From: Planctomycetota bacterium | GTDB lineage: Bacteria > Planctomycetota > PUPC01 > DSUN01 | DNA: 29,810 nucleotides | Direction of reading: 5' to 3' | NCBI GenBank assembly: GCA_016872875.1 | Contig: VGYW01000049.1 | Span: 1-29,810, forward strand | In this document: piece by piece, positions 5,279 through 13,050 of the stretch | Numbering within the stretch: the stretch's first letter is position 1 | Layout of the letters: each line of letters begins with the position of its first letter | Translations under genes and position numbers: made by a program | The notes under the pieces: model-generated | Told to the model about the DNA's origin: nothing | Seen by the model: only the letters and a program-made list of their open reading frames with translations | Database searches by the model: none

Positions 5279-8065
5279 CTATGGCTCGACCTGCATGAGG
5301 TCAACGTGGTAGGTGGCGGGGCGGGCGCCGTCGGGGGCCGAGAGGCCGATGCCGGCCGTGTGCCAACGCAGGAAGAAGGTGCCCTTGGGCAGGAGCTTCT
5401 CGATGGGCACCCGCACCTTCTGATATGTGGACGTGATGGCCTTGAGGTAGCCGCCGGCGATGAGGGGCACGCCGCGGCTGTAGTGCGGCTCGTCGTAGAG
5501 CAGATCGTCGCCGACGCGGTGGTGGTCCATGAGGTGGACGAGGACGTCCTGGTTTGAGTCGCCCTTGATGTGGAAGGTGAACCACTTGAGGCCGGCGCCG
5601 TTGGAGCCGTCGCCGGCGACGACCCAGTGGCCCTTCCAGGGGCCTGGGCCTGTGGCTGCGAAGCGGAGCGCCGCGCTCCGCGGCTCGACGCCCTGCTGGT
5701 GAGCCCAGTCCACGGAGACGGGGCCGACGGCCCCCGAGCCGTGGTAGCCGCCCTGTTGGAAGCGGAAGGCGGCCGGGCCGCGGGCGAGGTGGACGACGGC
5801 GGGCCAGGCGTCGGAGGCCCCGGCGTCGTCGGTGGCCTTGACGGTGAGGAAGCAGGTGTCGCGGAACCGCTTCTGGTCGAAGACCGCGGGCGAGACGCGG
5901 ATGGTGGCGGAGAAAAGCCCCTCGCTCTGGCTGTCGGGCAGGAGGGGTGCGTCGCTGCCGCCGCCGAGCTTCGTGGCGTCGGCGGTCACGCTCTTGACGG
6001 CGCGGACGCCGCGGGGGTGCAGGATGCGCGCCTGGAGCGCGAACTGCATGGCTGCCTGCGTGGATTCGATGGCGCGAGCGGCGGCGACGATTGGGCGGAA
6101 GTGCGGCTCGGGGGGCTCGTCGGCCGCGATGGCCGCGATGCGGTCGTGGAGCTCCCCGCGGGCGCGCGCCGCCTCCACGCTGCCTAACTGGACGCAGCCC
6201 GGCACCGCGCGTGCCTGAGCTACGGCTGGCCCCTTTGTGGGGAGCGCCCAACGCCCGACATACAAGGCGTTGTTCATCACGGCGTAGTAGACCGAGCCGT
6301 TGGCGTTTGCCACGCAGTTCGCGCCGCTCTTGACGAATGGCCCCACATAGAGGCCCTGATTGTGCCGCTCGCCCAGGCCGTTGGAGAAGCGGTGGCGCGA
6401 GAGGCAGAGGCCCTGGCGGTGCGGGTCGTAGGCGGCGAGGGTCTCGATGCGGTCGGTCGGGCCGGCGGTGAAGAACAGGCTGGCCCAGGCCGCCCCCTCG
6501 GCACGCGCGGCCTCGCGCCAACTCCGCCCGTCGTCGTCCGATTGGAGGATTGCGCCCGTGAGCGTGGCGGCGAAGAAGCGCCAGGGCGCCTGCGGCGCGG
6601 CCACGGCGGCGGGGCGGACGGCCCGAAGCGTCTCCTCCCAATGGAAGCCGTCGGTGCCCGAACGGTGGAGGCCCCAAACCTTGCCCTCGGTGGCGATCAT
6701 CGAGCCGATGGCGACGATGGTCTCGGCCTGCTTCACGAAGCGGCCCAGGTAGCGGTCCTTGGCAAAGACCTCCCAGGTGGCGCCGAGGTCGCGGGAGAGC
6801 GAGAGGCCGGGCGCCGCCACCCCGTGCGTGGCCATGAGCGTTGACCAGGTGGGGTCGGAGGGGCAGAAGTCCACCCATTCAATGTGGGTGGAGGCTGGAA
6901 TCTCGGCCGGCCCCGGACGCGTGACGCGTGACGCGTGAGAAGCGTCGGGAGGCTGATCGGCGGTGCCGAGCGGCTTCCAGCTCTTGCCGCCGTCGGAGCT
7001 GAGGAACAACCCCTTGGAGTCGGTGCCGAGGCAGAGGACGTCGGGGGTTCCGAGCGCGACGGCGAGGGACGTGACCTCGGCATCCCACTGTGGGCGGGGC
7101 GTCTCTGCCCCGCGTAGGGCTTCATCCACGCGGCGGACAGAGCCGCCGCCCACAACGGGTTCCCAGGTGTGCCCCTCGTCGCGTGTGACGAGGAGCCCTT
7201 TGTCCGTGGCGCACCAGGACAGGAGCGGGTCGAGGGGGTGCGGGAAGCAGCGGCGCGCCCCGCGGACCTCCTGGTGGCGGCTCCATTCGAGTCCGCCGCG
7301 CACCTCTCGGACGGCTTTGGGCGGGACGGCCTCGCCCTGGGGCAGGAAGTCAACGCGCTCGATCAGGCCGAAGGCGTCGGGGCGGTGGAAGTCGGCGGTC
7401 GGAAGGTCGCACCAGGTGTACTCCTGCACGGCCCCGCCGGGCCGGGCCTTGCGGTAGCGGGTGACGTTGAAGCGCCAGGTCTGGTCGCCGCCGGGGCGGG
7501 CGCCGAGGTCGCGCAGCGGCACGCTGAGGGCCACCTTCCAGCCTTTCCCCGGCTGGGCCGAGACCGCGGCCTTGACTTCGGCGTTCCAGGAGCGGTCGCT
7601 CTTCCCGCCGGGCGGGTGCCGCTGGTCGAAGATGGTGCCGAGGACGTTGATGCCAATCTGCCTGTAGCCGACCTCGGGGTGAGGGAGGATGTAGAGCTCC
7701 ACGCAGTCGTCGCACCAGACCTCGCCGTCGCGTTCGCGGGCGTTGGCGAGGAGCTTGGCCTCGGGCTCCTCGCACTCGATGGCCGCGTAGAGGTGGGTGG
7801 CGTCGAAGAGCAGGCGACAGGTGGCCGCGAGCTTCCCCTCCTGGCCGGGCACGGGGTGAAGCTTGAGGGTCGGGGCCTTCTGCCAGAGCGGGTCGGCGAG
7901 CGTGGCCTCCACCTTCGGCCCACGGGCCACCTTCACCGCCGCGACCACCCGCGCCCGCTGCTGGCCAAAGGCCGGAGCAGAGAAGAGGAAGACCATGCCC
8001 GCGAAACACGCGAAAGGCCGCGAAAGGGAACACGCGAAACGCGAAACCGGAAACGCGAAACTCAC
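5279..8065 (-). CDS. Secreted CBM9-like/Asp-box repeat protein
   Basis: Exported protein with three parts. Residues ~46-240 resemble the CBM9/DOMON-like sugar-binding fold (VEATLADPLWQKAP, LLFDATHLYAAIECEEP, DDCVELYILP, WNAEVKAAV). Residues ~280-570 form a beta-propeller with Asp-box motifs (TRDEGHTWEPV 294-304, SSDGGKSWKPL 356-366, SRDLGATWEV 424-433 and a fourth, SDDDGRSWRE). The last ~140 residues look like a galactose-binding-type sandwich. The GTG start at 8065 overlaps the stop of the caspase-like gene as GTGA, indicating coupling. The first 23 residues are encoded by an interspersed GCGAAACACGCGAAA repeat; an ATG at 7996 (MVFLFSAPAFGQQ) is the alternative start. Two more repeats sit in frame at 6917-6940 and 7089-7155. 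Probable role is binding and displaying polysaccharide; no catalytic residues identified. Confidence 0.75.
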   Translation of the reverse strand: MSFAFPVSRFACSLSRPFACFAGMVFLFSAPAFGQQRARVVAAVKVARGPKVEATLADPLWQKAPTLKLHPVPGQEGKLAATCRLLFDATHLYAAIECEEPEAKLLANARERDGEVWCDDCVELYILPHPEVGYRQIGINVLGTIFDQRHPPGGKSDRSWNAEVKAAVSAQPGKGWKVALSVPLRDLGARPGGDQTWRFNVTRYRKARPGGAVQEYTWCDLPTADFHRPDAFGLIERVDFLPQGEAVPPKAVREVRGGLEWSRHQEVRGARRCFPHPLDPLLSWCATDKGLLVTRDEGHTWEPVVGGGSVRRVDEALRGAETPRPQWDAEVTSLAVALGTPDVLCLGTDSKGLFLSSDGGKSWKPLGTADQPPDASHASRVTRPGPAEIPASTHIEWVDFCPSDPTWSTLMATHGVAAPGLSLSRDLGATWEVFAKDRYLGRFVKQAETIVAIGSMIATEGKVWGLHRSGTDGFHWEETLRAVRPAAVAAPQAPWRFFAATLTGAILQSDDDGRSWREAARAEGAAWASLFFTAGPTDRIETLAAYDPHRQGLCLSRHRFSNGLGERHNQGLYVGPFVKSGANCVANANGSVYYAVMNNALYVGRWALPTKGPAVAQARAVPGCVQLGSVEAARARGELHDRIAAIAADEPPEPHFRPIVAAARAIESTQAAMQFALQARILHPRGVRAVKSVTADATKLGGGSDAPLLPDSQSEGLFSATIRVSPAVFDQKRFRDTCFLTVKATDDAGASDAWPAVVHLARGPAAFRFQQGGYHGSGAVGPVSVDWAHQQGVEPRSAALRFAATGPGPWKGHWVVAGDGSNGAGLKWFTFHIKGDSNQDVLVHLMDHHRVGDDLLYDEPHYSRGVPLIAGGYLKAITSTYQKVRVPIEKLLPKGTFFLRWHTAGIGLSAPDGARPATYHVDLMQVEP
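6917..6940. repeat. ACGCGTG triplet repeat, in-frame
   Basis: Three tandem acgcgtg units are followed by agaag. The same sequence forms the arms of the inverted repeat at 23022-23105. It encodes SHASRVTR in the loop between two Asp-box repeats. Confidence 0.7.
7089..7155. repeat. TGTGGGCGG...CCGCCCACA inverted repeat, in-frame
   Basis: The ends tgtgggcggggcg and cgccgcccacaa are near reverse complements, with two internal hairpin-like pairs. It is the same family as 18205-18263. It is translated as roughly residues 304-326 of the Asp-box protein. Confidence 0.7.
7995..8060. repeat. GCGAAACACGCGAAA repeat array at a gene start
   Basis: Repeated gcgaaacacgcgaaa/ggccgcgaaa units begin with ATGCCCGCGAAACACGCGAA on the plus strand. 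On the minus strand they encode the N-terminal residues of the CBM9-like protein. A related copy forms the start of the agmatinase gene at 13963-13995. Confidence 0.75.
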
Positions 8066-9153
8066 TTGGGCTTTCCCAGCACCGTCTGCTTCGCCAGGAA
8101 CCCCGTCTCCCCAAGTTTGGGGTCCTTCGGCACTTCGGCGAACTCGTAGGGCTTCCAGAGGAAGAGGGCGTTCTGCGGCTTCGGCGTGTCGTCGAGCCTC
8201 GCGTGCTCGGCCAGAAGGCGGCGGTAGGCCCAGTGCTTGTCGAACCGCCCGAACTTCGGCGTCGGGTCCGGCTCGGAGTCCAGGTCGGCGGGAAGTGTGT
8301 CAACCTCCTTCCCCTTTTCATCGCGCTGCTTGGGCGGGCGGGCGAGCAGGTTGTCGGTGCCCGCGTAGAGCTTACGCCAGAGGGCGCGGGTCTCCTTCCC
8401 TCGGACGAGCCAGTAGGTCTTCGTGGGGTCGGCCTTGACCTCGCGGCCGAGGTCGGGGCTTTCAACGAGGTGTTGGCGATGATAGAAGTTCGCGGTCTCG
8501 CGGGCGGCGTAGGCGTAGGCCTCGAGCAGGTCAATCGCCTTGTCCCCGTTCGCGTCGGCCCGCCCCGTCTCGAAGCCCTGGGCGAAAAACTCGGCGAAGT
8601 ATGCCTGCGTGCCCTCCGTCTCGTAGCCCGAGGCGGTGACGATGACGCGGCCTGGTCGGAGGCAGGACTTCAGGAACTCGGCCCCGCCGCTCGCCGCGTT
8701 GATCATCACGATTCGCTCGGCGGGGGTGGCATCGAGCATGTCGCCGAGCTCGGTCGCCTTCAGGTCTGGCCCAGGGAGGCAGAGCTTCCCGAACTCCTCG
8801 TTGATCTGCCCGTGGCCCGCCAGGAACAGCACGAACTGGTCGCGCGGCTTGAGCGCCTTGGCCGCGGCCTCCATCGCGGCCTTCACGTTTTCGATTGTCG
8901 CCTTCTGCCGCGGCGGCGTGGCCTTCGGGTCCTCCGTCTCCGTGAGCACCGCGACGTTCTCTGCCGGCACCCCGCACTGCTTCGTGAGGACCGCGTGGAA
9001 GCGCGTCGTCCAGTCGAGCAGTAGCCGCGAGTATTGCTCGGAGCCCCCGAGGCCCGCGACGAGCACGGCCCGAGTGGCCCCGGTTTCGCCTGCCGGAGCG
9101 ATGCCAACGAGAAGGAGCAAAGTCAGGCACGCGTAATGGAGGGTTGTCTTCAT
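8062..9153 (-). CDS. Secreted caspase/legumain-fold pseudo-protease
   Basis: Start chosen at ATG 9153 because it begins a clear signal peptide (MKTTLHYACLTLLLLVGIAPAGE); an in-frame start at 9189 only adds 12 residues. The fold is that of clan CD peptidases. Numbering from 9189, the catalytic His motif FLAGHG is at 122-127, but the segment that should carry the Cys (DACxSG-like) reads MINAASGGAEF (162-172), with Ala at the Cys position. Downstream blocks RVIVTASGYE, then ADANGDKAIDLLEAYAYAA, are typical of the bacterial family that often lacks the cysteine. It is therefore probably non-proteolytic and perhaps a binding or scaffold protein. It overlaps the CBM9-like gene by 4 nt, so the two products are likely made together. 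Confidence 0.75.
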   Translation of the reverse strand: MKTTLHYACLTLLLLVGIAPAGETGATRAVLVAGLGGSEQYSRLLLDWTTRFHAVLTKQCGVPAENVAVLTETEDPKATPPRQKATIENVKAAMEAAAKALKPRDQFVLFLAGHGQINEEFGKLCLPGPDLKATELGDMLDATPAERIVMINAASGGAEFLKSCLRPGRVIVTASGYETEGTQAYFAEFFAQGFETGRADANGDKAIDLLEAYAYAARETANFYHRQHLVESPDLGREVKADPTKTYWLVRGKETRALWRKLYAGTDNLLARPPKQRDEKGKEVDTLPADLDSEPDPTPKFGRFDKHWAYRRLLAEHARLDDTPKPQNALFLWKPYEFAEVPKDPKLGETGFLAKQTVLGKPK

Positions 9154-9192
9154 CCTATCCCAAATACCAGATGAGCGGCGGAAGATCAAGCG

Positions 9193-10059
9193 TCAGAGGG
9201 CCGCGAGCATCTTCTTGAGGGCGGCGGCGCTCTGGCGCAGGCGGTCAGCGCCGGGCATGTTGGGCGTGAAGTCCTCGATGATGAGGGGCGGGGCGATGCC
9301 GGAGTCGTGCAGGGCCTTCACCCACGCAGGCAGGTAGAGGTCGCCCTCCTCCATGCGGCACATCTGGCCAGTGCGGCGCGTGAAGCCGAGGGGGTCAACG
9401 TCCGTGATGACGCGGCGCGTGCCGCCGATGTGGACGCAGTCAATGTGGTCGCGGAGGACGGACACGGCGAGGACGGGTGCGACCTCGCCCTCGCGTCCGA
9501 AGTTGGCGATGTCGAAGATGACGCCGATGCGCTCGGGCGGGAAGTGGCGGACGACGTTCCAGGCGAGGCCGGGGCTTGTGATCATCGTGCCGCAATGGGT
9601 TTCGAGGATGAGCTTGATGCCCATCGGGGCCGAGAGCTTCCCGATGACCTGGGCGTAGCGATCAACCACCCGTTTGAGAAGCTCGGGGTAGTCGAACGGC
9701 TCGCGCGGGTAGGATGGCGGGCCGCAGCGGACGGCTTTGGCGTCGGCGGCCGCCGCCCCGTCGAGGTGCAGCTTGATCGCGTCGTCGGGGTCGGTCACGC
9801 AGCACGCGGGGAGGGTGCCCCACGGCTGGAGGCCGGCGGCGCGGAGGCGGCGGGTGAGCGCGGCGCCCTCCTTGACGAGGCGTTCGGGCGTGAGGTCGAA
9901 TTTGTGGTTGCCCCAGTTCCCCCACGGCTTGTCGCGCTGCTCGGGCGGGATGACGCGCGGGCGGTACTGGTAGAAGCGAATCCCCAGCTCGCGGCAGAGC
10001 GCGATCTGCTCCGCGAAGTCCAGCTCGGGCAACATCACGGCGGTGACGCCCATTTCCAT
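9193..10059 (-). CDS. Sugar phosphate isomerase/epimerase (xylose-isomerase-like TIM barrel)
   Basis: A 288-residue single-domain TIM barrel of the AP-endonuclease-2/xylose-isomerase-like superfamily, whose members isomerise or epimerise sugars and inositols with a bound divalent metal. Likely metal ligands are E153 (LILETHCG), D183 (VIFDIANF), H210 (DCVHIGG) and E262 (LIIEDF), spaced as in the family. There is no signal peptide, so it is cytoplasmic. The start at ATG 10059 has GGAG 7 nt upstream; a second ATG at 10053 is possible. It lies within a same-strand run of genes for secreted carbohydrate-related proteins, suggesting use of the released sugar; the substrate cannot be read from sequence. 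Confidence 0.85.
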   Translation of the reverse strand: MEMGVTAVMLPELDFAEQIALCRELGIRFYQYRPRVIPPEQRDKPWGNWGNHKFDLTPERLVKEGAALTRRLRAAGLQPWGTLPACCVTDPDDAIKLHLDGAAAADAKAVRCGPPSYPREPFDYPELLKRVVDRYAQVIGKLSAPMGIKLILETHCGTMITSPGLAWNVVRHFPPERIGVIFDIANFGREGEVAPVLAVSVLRDHIDCVHIGGTRRVITDVDPLGFTRRTGQMCRMEEGDLYLPAWVKALHDSGIAPPLIIEDFTPNMPGADRLRQSAAALKKMLAAL

Positions 10060-10090
10060 TGCTCGTCTCCAGACCAGGGTGCATGCGAGC

Positions 10091-10204
10091 CCCCTCTCCC
10101 TCGGGGAGAGGGCCGGGGTGAGGGTGCTTCCTTTGTCACGGCGCCCGACGCAAGCACCCTCACCCGCCCGCCCTGGGCGGGCGACCTCTCCCCAAGGGAG
10201 AGGT
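10091..10204. repeat. CCCTCTCCC/GGTGAGGG palindromic repeat, copy 1
   Basis: Terminal hairpins (ccctctccctcggggagagg and cctctccccaagggagagg) flank an inner pair, ggtgagggtgctt and aagcaccctcacc. The same layout recurs at 12942-13044 and 27143-27242. All three copies are intergenic. This one fills the gap between the isomerase and lipoprotein genes. Confidence 0.85.
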
Positions 10205-10212
10205 GATGGCCG

Positions 10213-10695
10213 CTATCTCGCGGCGTTCGTGTTGATTGCGTTGGCGAGCTCCCGCGCCTCCATCATCGTGAATCCCCCCGTGATAACCGCCCCGCCCCCC
10301 GCGACCCGCGAGCGGATGACCGGGGCAGACACGAGTTGCCCATTCACAACGATCGCCAACCTCCTGCCAACGTTCTTCTCGGTGATCTCGGCGAACTTCT
10401 TCCACCCGTCGCGCGTGAAGTTCAGCAAGATGCTGGCGAAACCCGTATGCCTTTCGCGGGTTGCCTTGGCCGACTCCACGTCCAAGGCGTTCAGGAGCAC
10501 CTGCTTGCTCACGTGGAGCGTGTCGTCCTTGCCCATCATCTTCATTGGGACGGTGTCGGGGCTCTCCTTGTCCTCGACGAGCCGGAACTGCACGATGTCA
10601 GGATTGTGTGGCTCGGCGCGCGGGGGCCGCTCTGCGAAGTAGGCACAGCCACACAGGAGAACCAGGCACCACACCACTCCGCCGTTCAGCTTCAT
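10213..10695 (-). CDS. Lipoprotein with SecD periplasmic head-like domain
   Basis: The N-terminus has a short hydrophobic stretch ending in LLCGC, a lipobox with Cys near residue 18, so it is a predicted lipoprotein. The rest resembles the P1 head region of SecD/SecDF: QFRLVEDKES early, then LNFTRDGWKKFAEITEKN, VGRRLAIVVNGQLVSAPVI and GGFTMMEARELANAI. In SecD this domain grips translocating protein on the outer face of the membrane. Here it stands alone, with no transmembrane bundle (about 160 residues against 500-800). ATG 10695 is preferred to the TTG at 10698. It begins 15 nt after the stop of the six-hairpin gene, consistent with co-transcription. The function of the isolated domain is unknown. 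Confidence 0.75.
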   Translation of the reverse strand: MKLNGGVVWCLVLLCGCAYFAERPPRAEPHNPDIVQFRLVEDKESPDTVPMKMMGKDDTLHVSKQVLLNALDVESAKATRERHTGFASILLNFTRDGWKKFAEITEKNVGRRLAIVVNGQLVSAPVIRSRVAGGGAVITGGFTMMEARELANAINTNAAR

Positions 10696-10709
10696 CAAGT
10701 GCGTGCTTC

Positions 10710-12917
10710 TTACGGCGCCAAATCAACCATGGCCTCGGCAGTGCCGGGCGGCAACACGATGTCGCCCTTCCCCGGCGTCCGGAACACAAAGCCGCCGGGC
10801 GGCTTCGCGTCGCCCGAGAGCTTCAGCATTCCTCTTTGCCCTTTGACCGTGTAGGCGAAAGAGCATGGGCCGAAGTGGGTGGGCAGGTTCTCGATGGCGA
10901 TACCCCGCTCGTCGCGGAACCAGGCGGGGTCAATGCCGGCGAGGAGGACGAGGCGGTCGCCATCCTCGAAGGCCAGGCAGTCGCGGAGGAGGAGCCACAT
11001 TTCGGCGATGGCCCAGCCGTGGGGCATGGCGACGGAGCCGTCCCAGGTGGTGCGGAGGTGTCCCCAGCCGCCCGAGCCGCTCTTGCCCCCCTCGTCGAAG
11101 GCGTACCAGCCCTTCATCTGCTCGTGGCCGAGGTGGGCGGCGATGGTGCCGTAGCCCGCCTCGCGGTTGCCTGCCAACAATCCCTGGTGCGCGGCGGCCA
11201 GTGGGAAATAGCGCCAGCCGCCAGGCTTCTTTGCACCGACGCCCCTGAACTGCTCGAAACCTTTCCCTTCGCCAAACGGGTAGAGGGCGCAAGGCCACAG
11301 GACGGAGTAGCTGCCGTAGCCATTGCGGAGCTTGGCCCCGAACGCGGCGTCGTACCTGGCGAAGAGGGCGTCGGCAAGCTTCGCGCATTCGGTTGCGTCG
11401 TCGTCCTTGCCAACCGCCTTGGCGAGGAGCGCGGCGGCGCGGAGGCCGGCGATGTCGAATGCCTCGGTGTACTCGGGGTGGTGGCCGTCGCAACTGCCGG
11501 GCTTGAGCACCTGGCGGCGGAAGGCGGGCAACTCATCGGGCTTGTCGGGCGGGAGGGCGTCGCCGAAGTCCAGGCTCGTCGCCTTCACGTAGTGGGGCGG
11601 CGGGGTGGTGCGGTAGTAGCGGACCATCGCGGCGAGCTTGGCGGCGGAGGGGTAGACCCGCGCGAGCCACTTATGGTCGCGGCTGAAGAGCCAGTGCTGT
11701 CCCATCGCCCAGAGCACCTGGCCGGGGTTGTCGGCCTCCACCGCCACGCGGCCGTTGAAGGGGTGGGCGAGGAAGTAGTCAATCGCCTGTTCCGAGAGGT
11801 CGAGCCGCCCCGCCTTCTGGAGGATGTTGGCCACGTAGACGCCGTCGCGGTTGAAGACGTTGTAGTTCACGGCCGCCACGTCGGGCGCGCCCTCATTCAT
11901 GCAGAGCGCCACGTGGCCGACGATGGCGGCGAAGCACTCGGCCCAACGGAAGTCTGGCACCTTGATGGTTACTCGACCGGTGAGACCCTTCCAGTAGGCT
12001 TCCGCCTCGCTGAAGATTGCGTCCACTTTCAGGCCGCGGTAGTAGTCGAGGCCGGGGTCGGGCTGAAGGGTGCCGCCCTCGTTGGGATTCGGCTTGGCGA
12101 GGTCGAGCTGCGCCCAACTGCTCTTGCCGTCCCAGGCGTGCCCGACGGCTCGGCGGCCGGGGAGGACGGGGCAGATGAAGCCGAGCAGCCTCGGCTCGCC
12201 GGGGGCCAGGAAGAAGTCGAAGCGTAGCGCGCCCGAGCAGTTGCCGGCCATCGAGGTGGCCTGCTTGCCGGCGGGCATCTTGCCCTGCATCGCCTCGTCG
12301 CCGATGGTGTCGGTCTCCAGCACCCCGGCGGCGGTTGGCTTGACGCTCGCGACGAGCGCAGAGCGGCCCCCAATGAGAAGCGCATCGCCCGCCTCGCTCA
12401 CCGAGAGGGCGTGAACCGGGCCGCCCGCCGGCCCAAGGGGCCGCAGCGCTGCGTACAGCGCGAGCCTCGTGCGGCCCTTGGAACTTGGCGGCGGGCCGTA
12501 GAGATAGACCCACGCGGCGACGACGAAGACGTCGCCCGCAGGCGATGAGCGCCTGGCCTCGCACGCTCTGGTGCTCACCGGGAAGGCGCCGCCGCTCCAG
12601 GAGCTCGACGGGATGAGACAGCCGAGGCCCTCCAGGCCGTGACCCACCTTCACCCCGTCCATCGTCGGCGCCCAGAGCCTGCCCGTCTCGGCGTCGAAGA
12701 GCCAGAAGTAGATGCCGCAACTGCCCACGCCGGGCGAGAAGCAGCCCTCTGGCTCGACGAACGTCTTGAGCGAATCGAGCGTGTTGGCGATGCCGATGGG
12801 GATGTGAATCCGCCCGCAGGGGTCGAGGGGCCCGCGGGGCGGCTGCGCGGATTCCACGGTGACTGCTGCCATCAGCGTGATCCCCAGTGAACCCAGCAAA
12901 CGCCACCTCTCCCCCAT
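10710..12917 (-). CDS. Secreted six-hairpin-glycosidase-like protein
   Basis: A 735-residue protein with signal peptide (MGERWRLLGSLGITLMAAVTVESA). Residues ~30-300 look like a beta-sandwich domain. Residues ~310-660 have the repeated helix-hairpin pattern of (alpha/alpha)6 glycosidases (VNYNVFNRDGVYVANILQK, WAMGQHWLFSRDHKWL, ALLAKAVGKDDDATECAKLADAL in pieces, SVAMPHGWAIAEMWLLLRD). The last ~75 residues form a C-terminal beta cap, as in GH78/GH95-type enzymes. I cannot assign a GH family or the catalytic acids with confidence; candidates lie in EYTEAFD and ATECAK-flanked helices. The start is supported by AGGAGGAG at 12922-12929. It is the first gene of the minus-strand run continuing to 5279 and may supply sugar for the isomerase. 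Confidence 0.65.
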   Translation of the reverse strand: MGERWRLLGSLGITLMAAVTVESAQPPRGPLDPCGRIHIPIGIANTLDSLKTFVEPEGCFSPGVGSCGIYFWLFDAETGRLWAPTMDGVKVGHGLEGLGCLIPSSSWSGGAFPVSTRACEARRSSPAGDVFVVAAWVYLYGPPPSSKGRTRLALYAALRPLGPAGGPVHALSVSEAGDALLIGGRSALVASVKPTAAGVLETDTIGDEAMQGKMPAGKQATSMAGNCSGALRFDFFLAPGEPRLLGFICPVLPGRRAVGHAWDGKSSWAQLDLAKPNPNEGGTLQPDPGLDYYRGLKVDAIFSEAEAYWKGLTGRVTIKVPDFRWAECFAAIVGHVALCMNEGAPDVAAVNYNVFNRDGVYVANILQKAGRLDLSEQAIDYFLAHPFNGRVAVEADNPGQVLWAMGQHWLFSRDHKWLARVYPSAAKLAAMVRYYRTTPPPHYVKATSLDFGDALPPDKPDELPAFRRQVLKPGSCDGHHPEYTEAFDIAGLRAAALLAKAVGKDDDATECAKLADALFARYDAAFGAKLRNGYGSYSVLWPCALYPFGEGKGFEQFRGVGAKKPGGWRYFPLAAAHQGLLAGNREAGYGTIAAHLGHEQMKGWYAFDEGGKSGSGGWGHLRTTWDGSVAMPHGWAIAEMWLLLRDCLAFEDGDRLVLLAGIDPAWFRDERGIAIENLPTHFGPCSFAYTVKGQRGMLKLSGDAKPPGGFVFRTPGKGDIVLPPGTAEAMVDLAP

Positions 12918-12941
12918 CGTGCTCCTCCTCGGCCCTCTGTT

Positions 12942-13044
12942 CCCTCTCCCCTGGGGAGAGGGTTAGGGTGAGGGTGCTTCCCGAGATGGCGTCGAGCGCA
13001 GCAAAGGCACCCTCACCCCCGCCCTCTCCCCGAGGGAGAGGGGG
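12942..13044. repeat. CCCTCTCCC/GGTGAGGG palindromic repeat, copy 2
   Basis: Same layout as 10091-10204: ccctctcccctggggagagg at one end, gccctctccccgagggagag at the other, and gggtgagggtgctt facing ggcaccctcaccc inside. It occupies the gap between the agmatinase stop and the six-hairpin gene. Confidence 0.85.
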
Positions 13045-13050
13045 AAGAGG

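Noticed and set aside
10461..12227. 588-codon plus-strand open frame opposite the six-hairpin gene
   Set aside because: It lies opposite two genes with signal peptides and domain motifs, and its own translation shows no family features.
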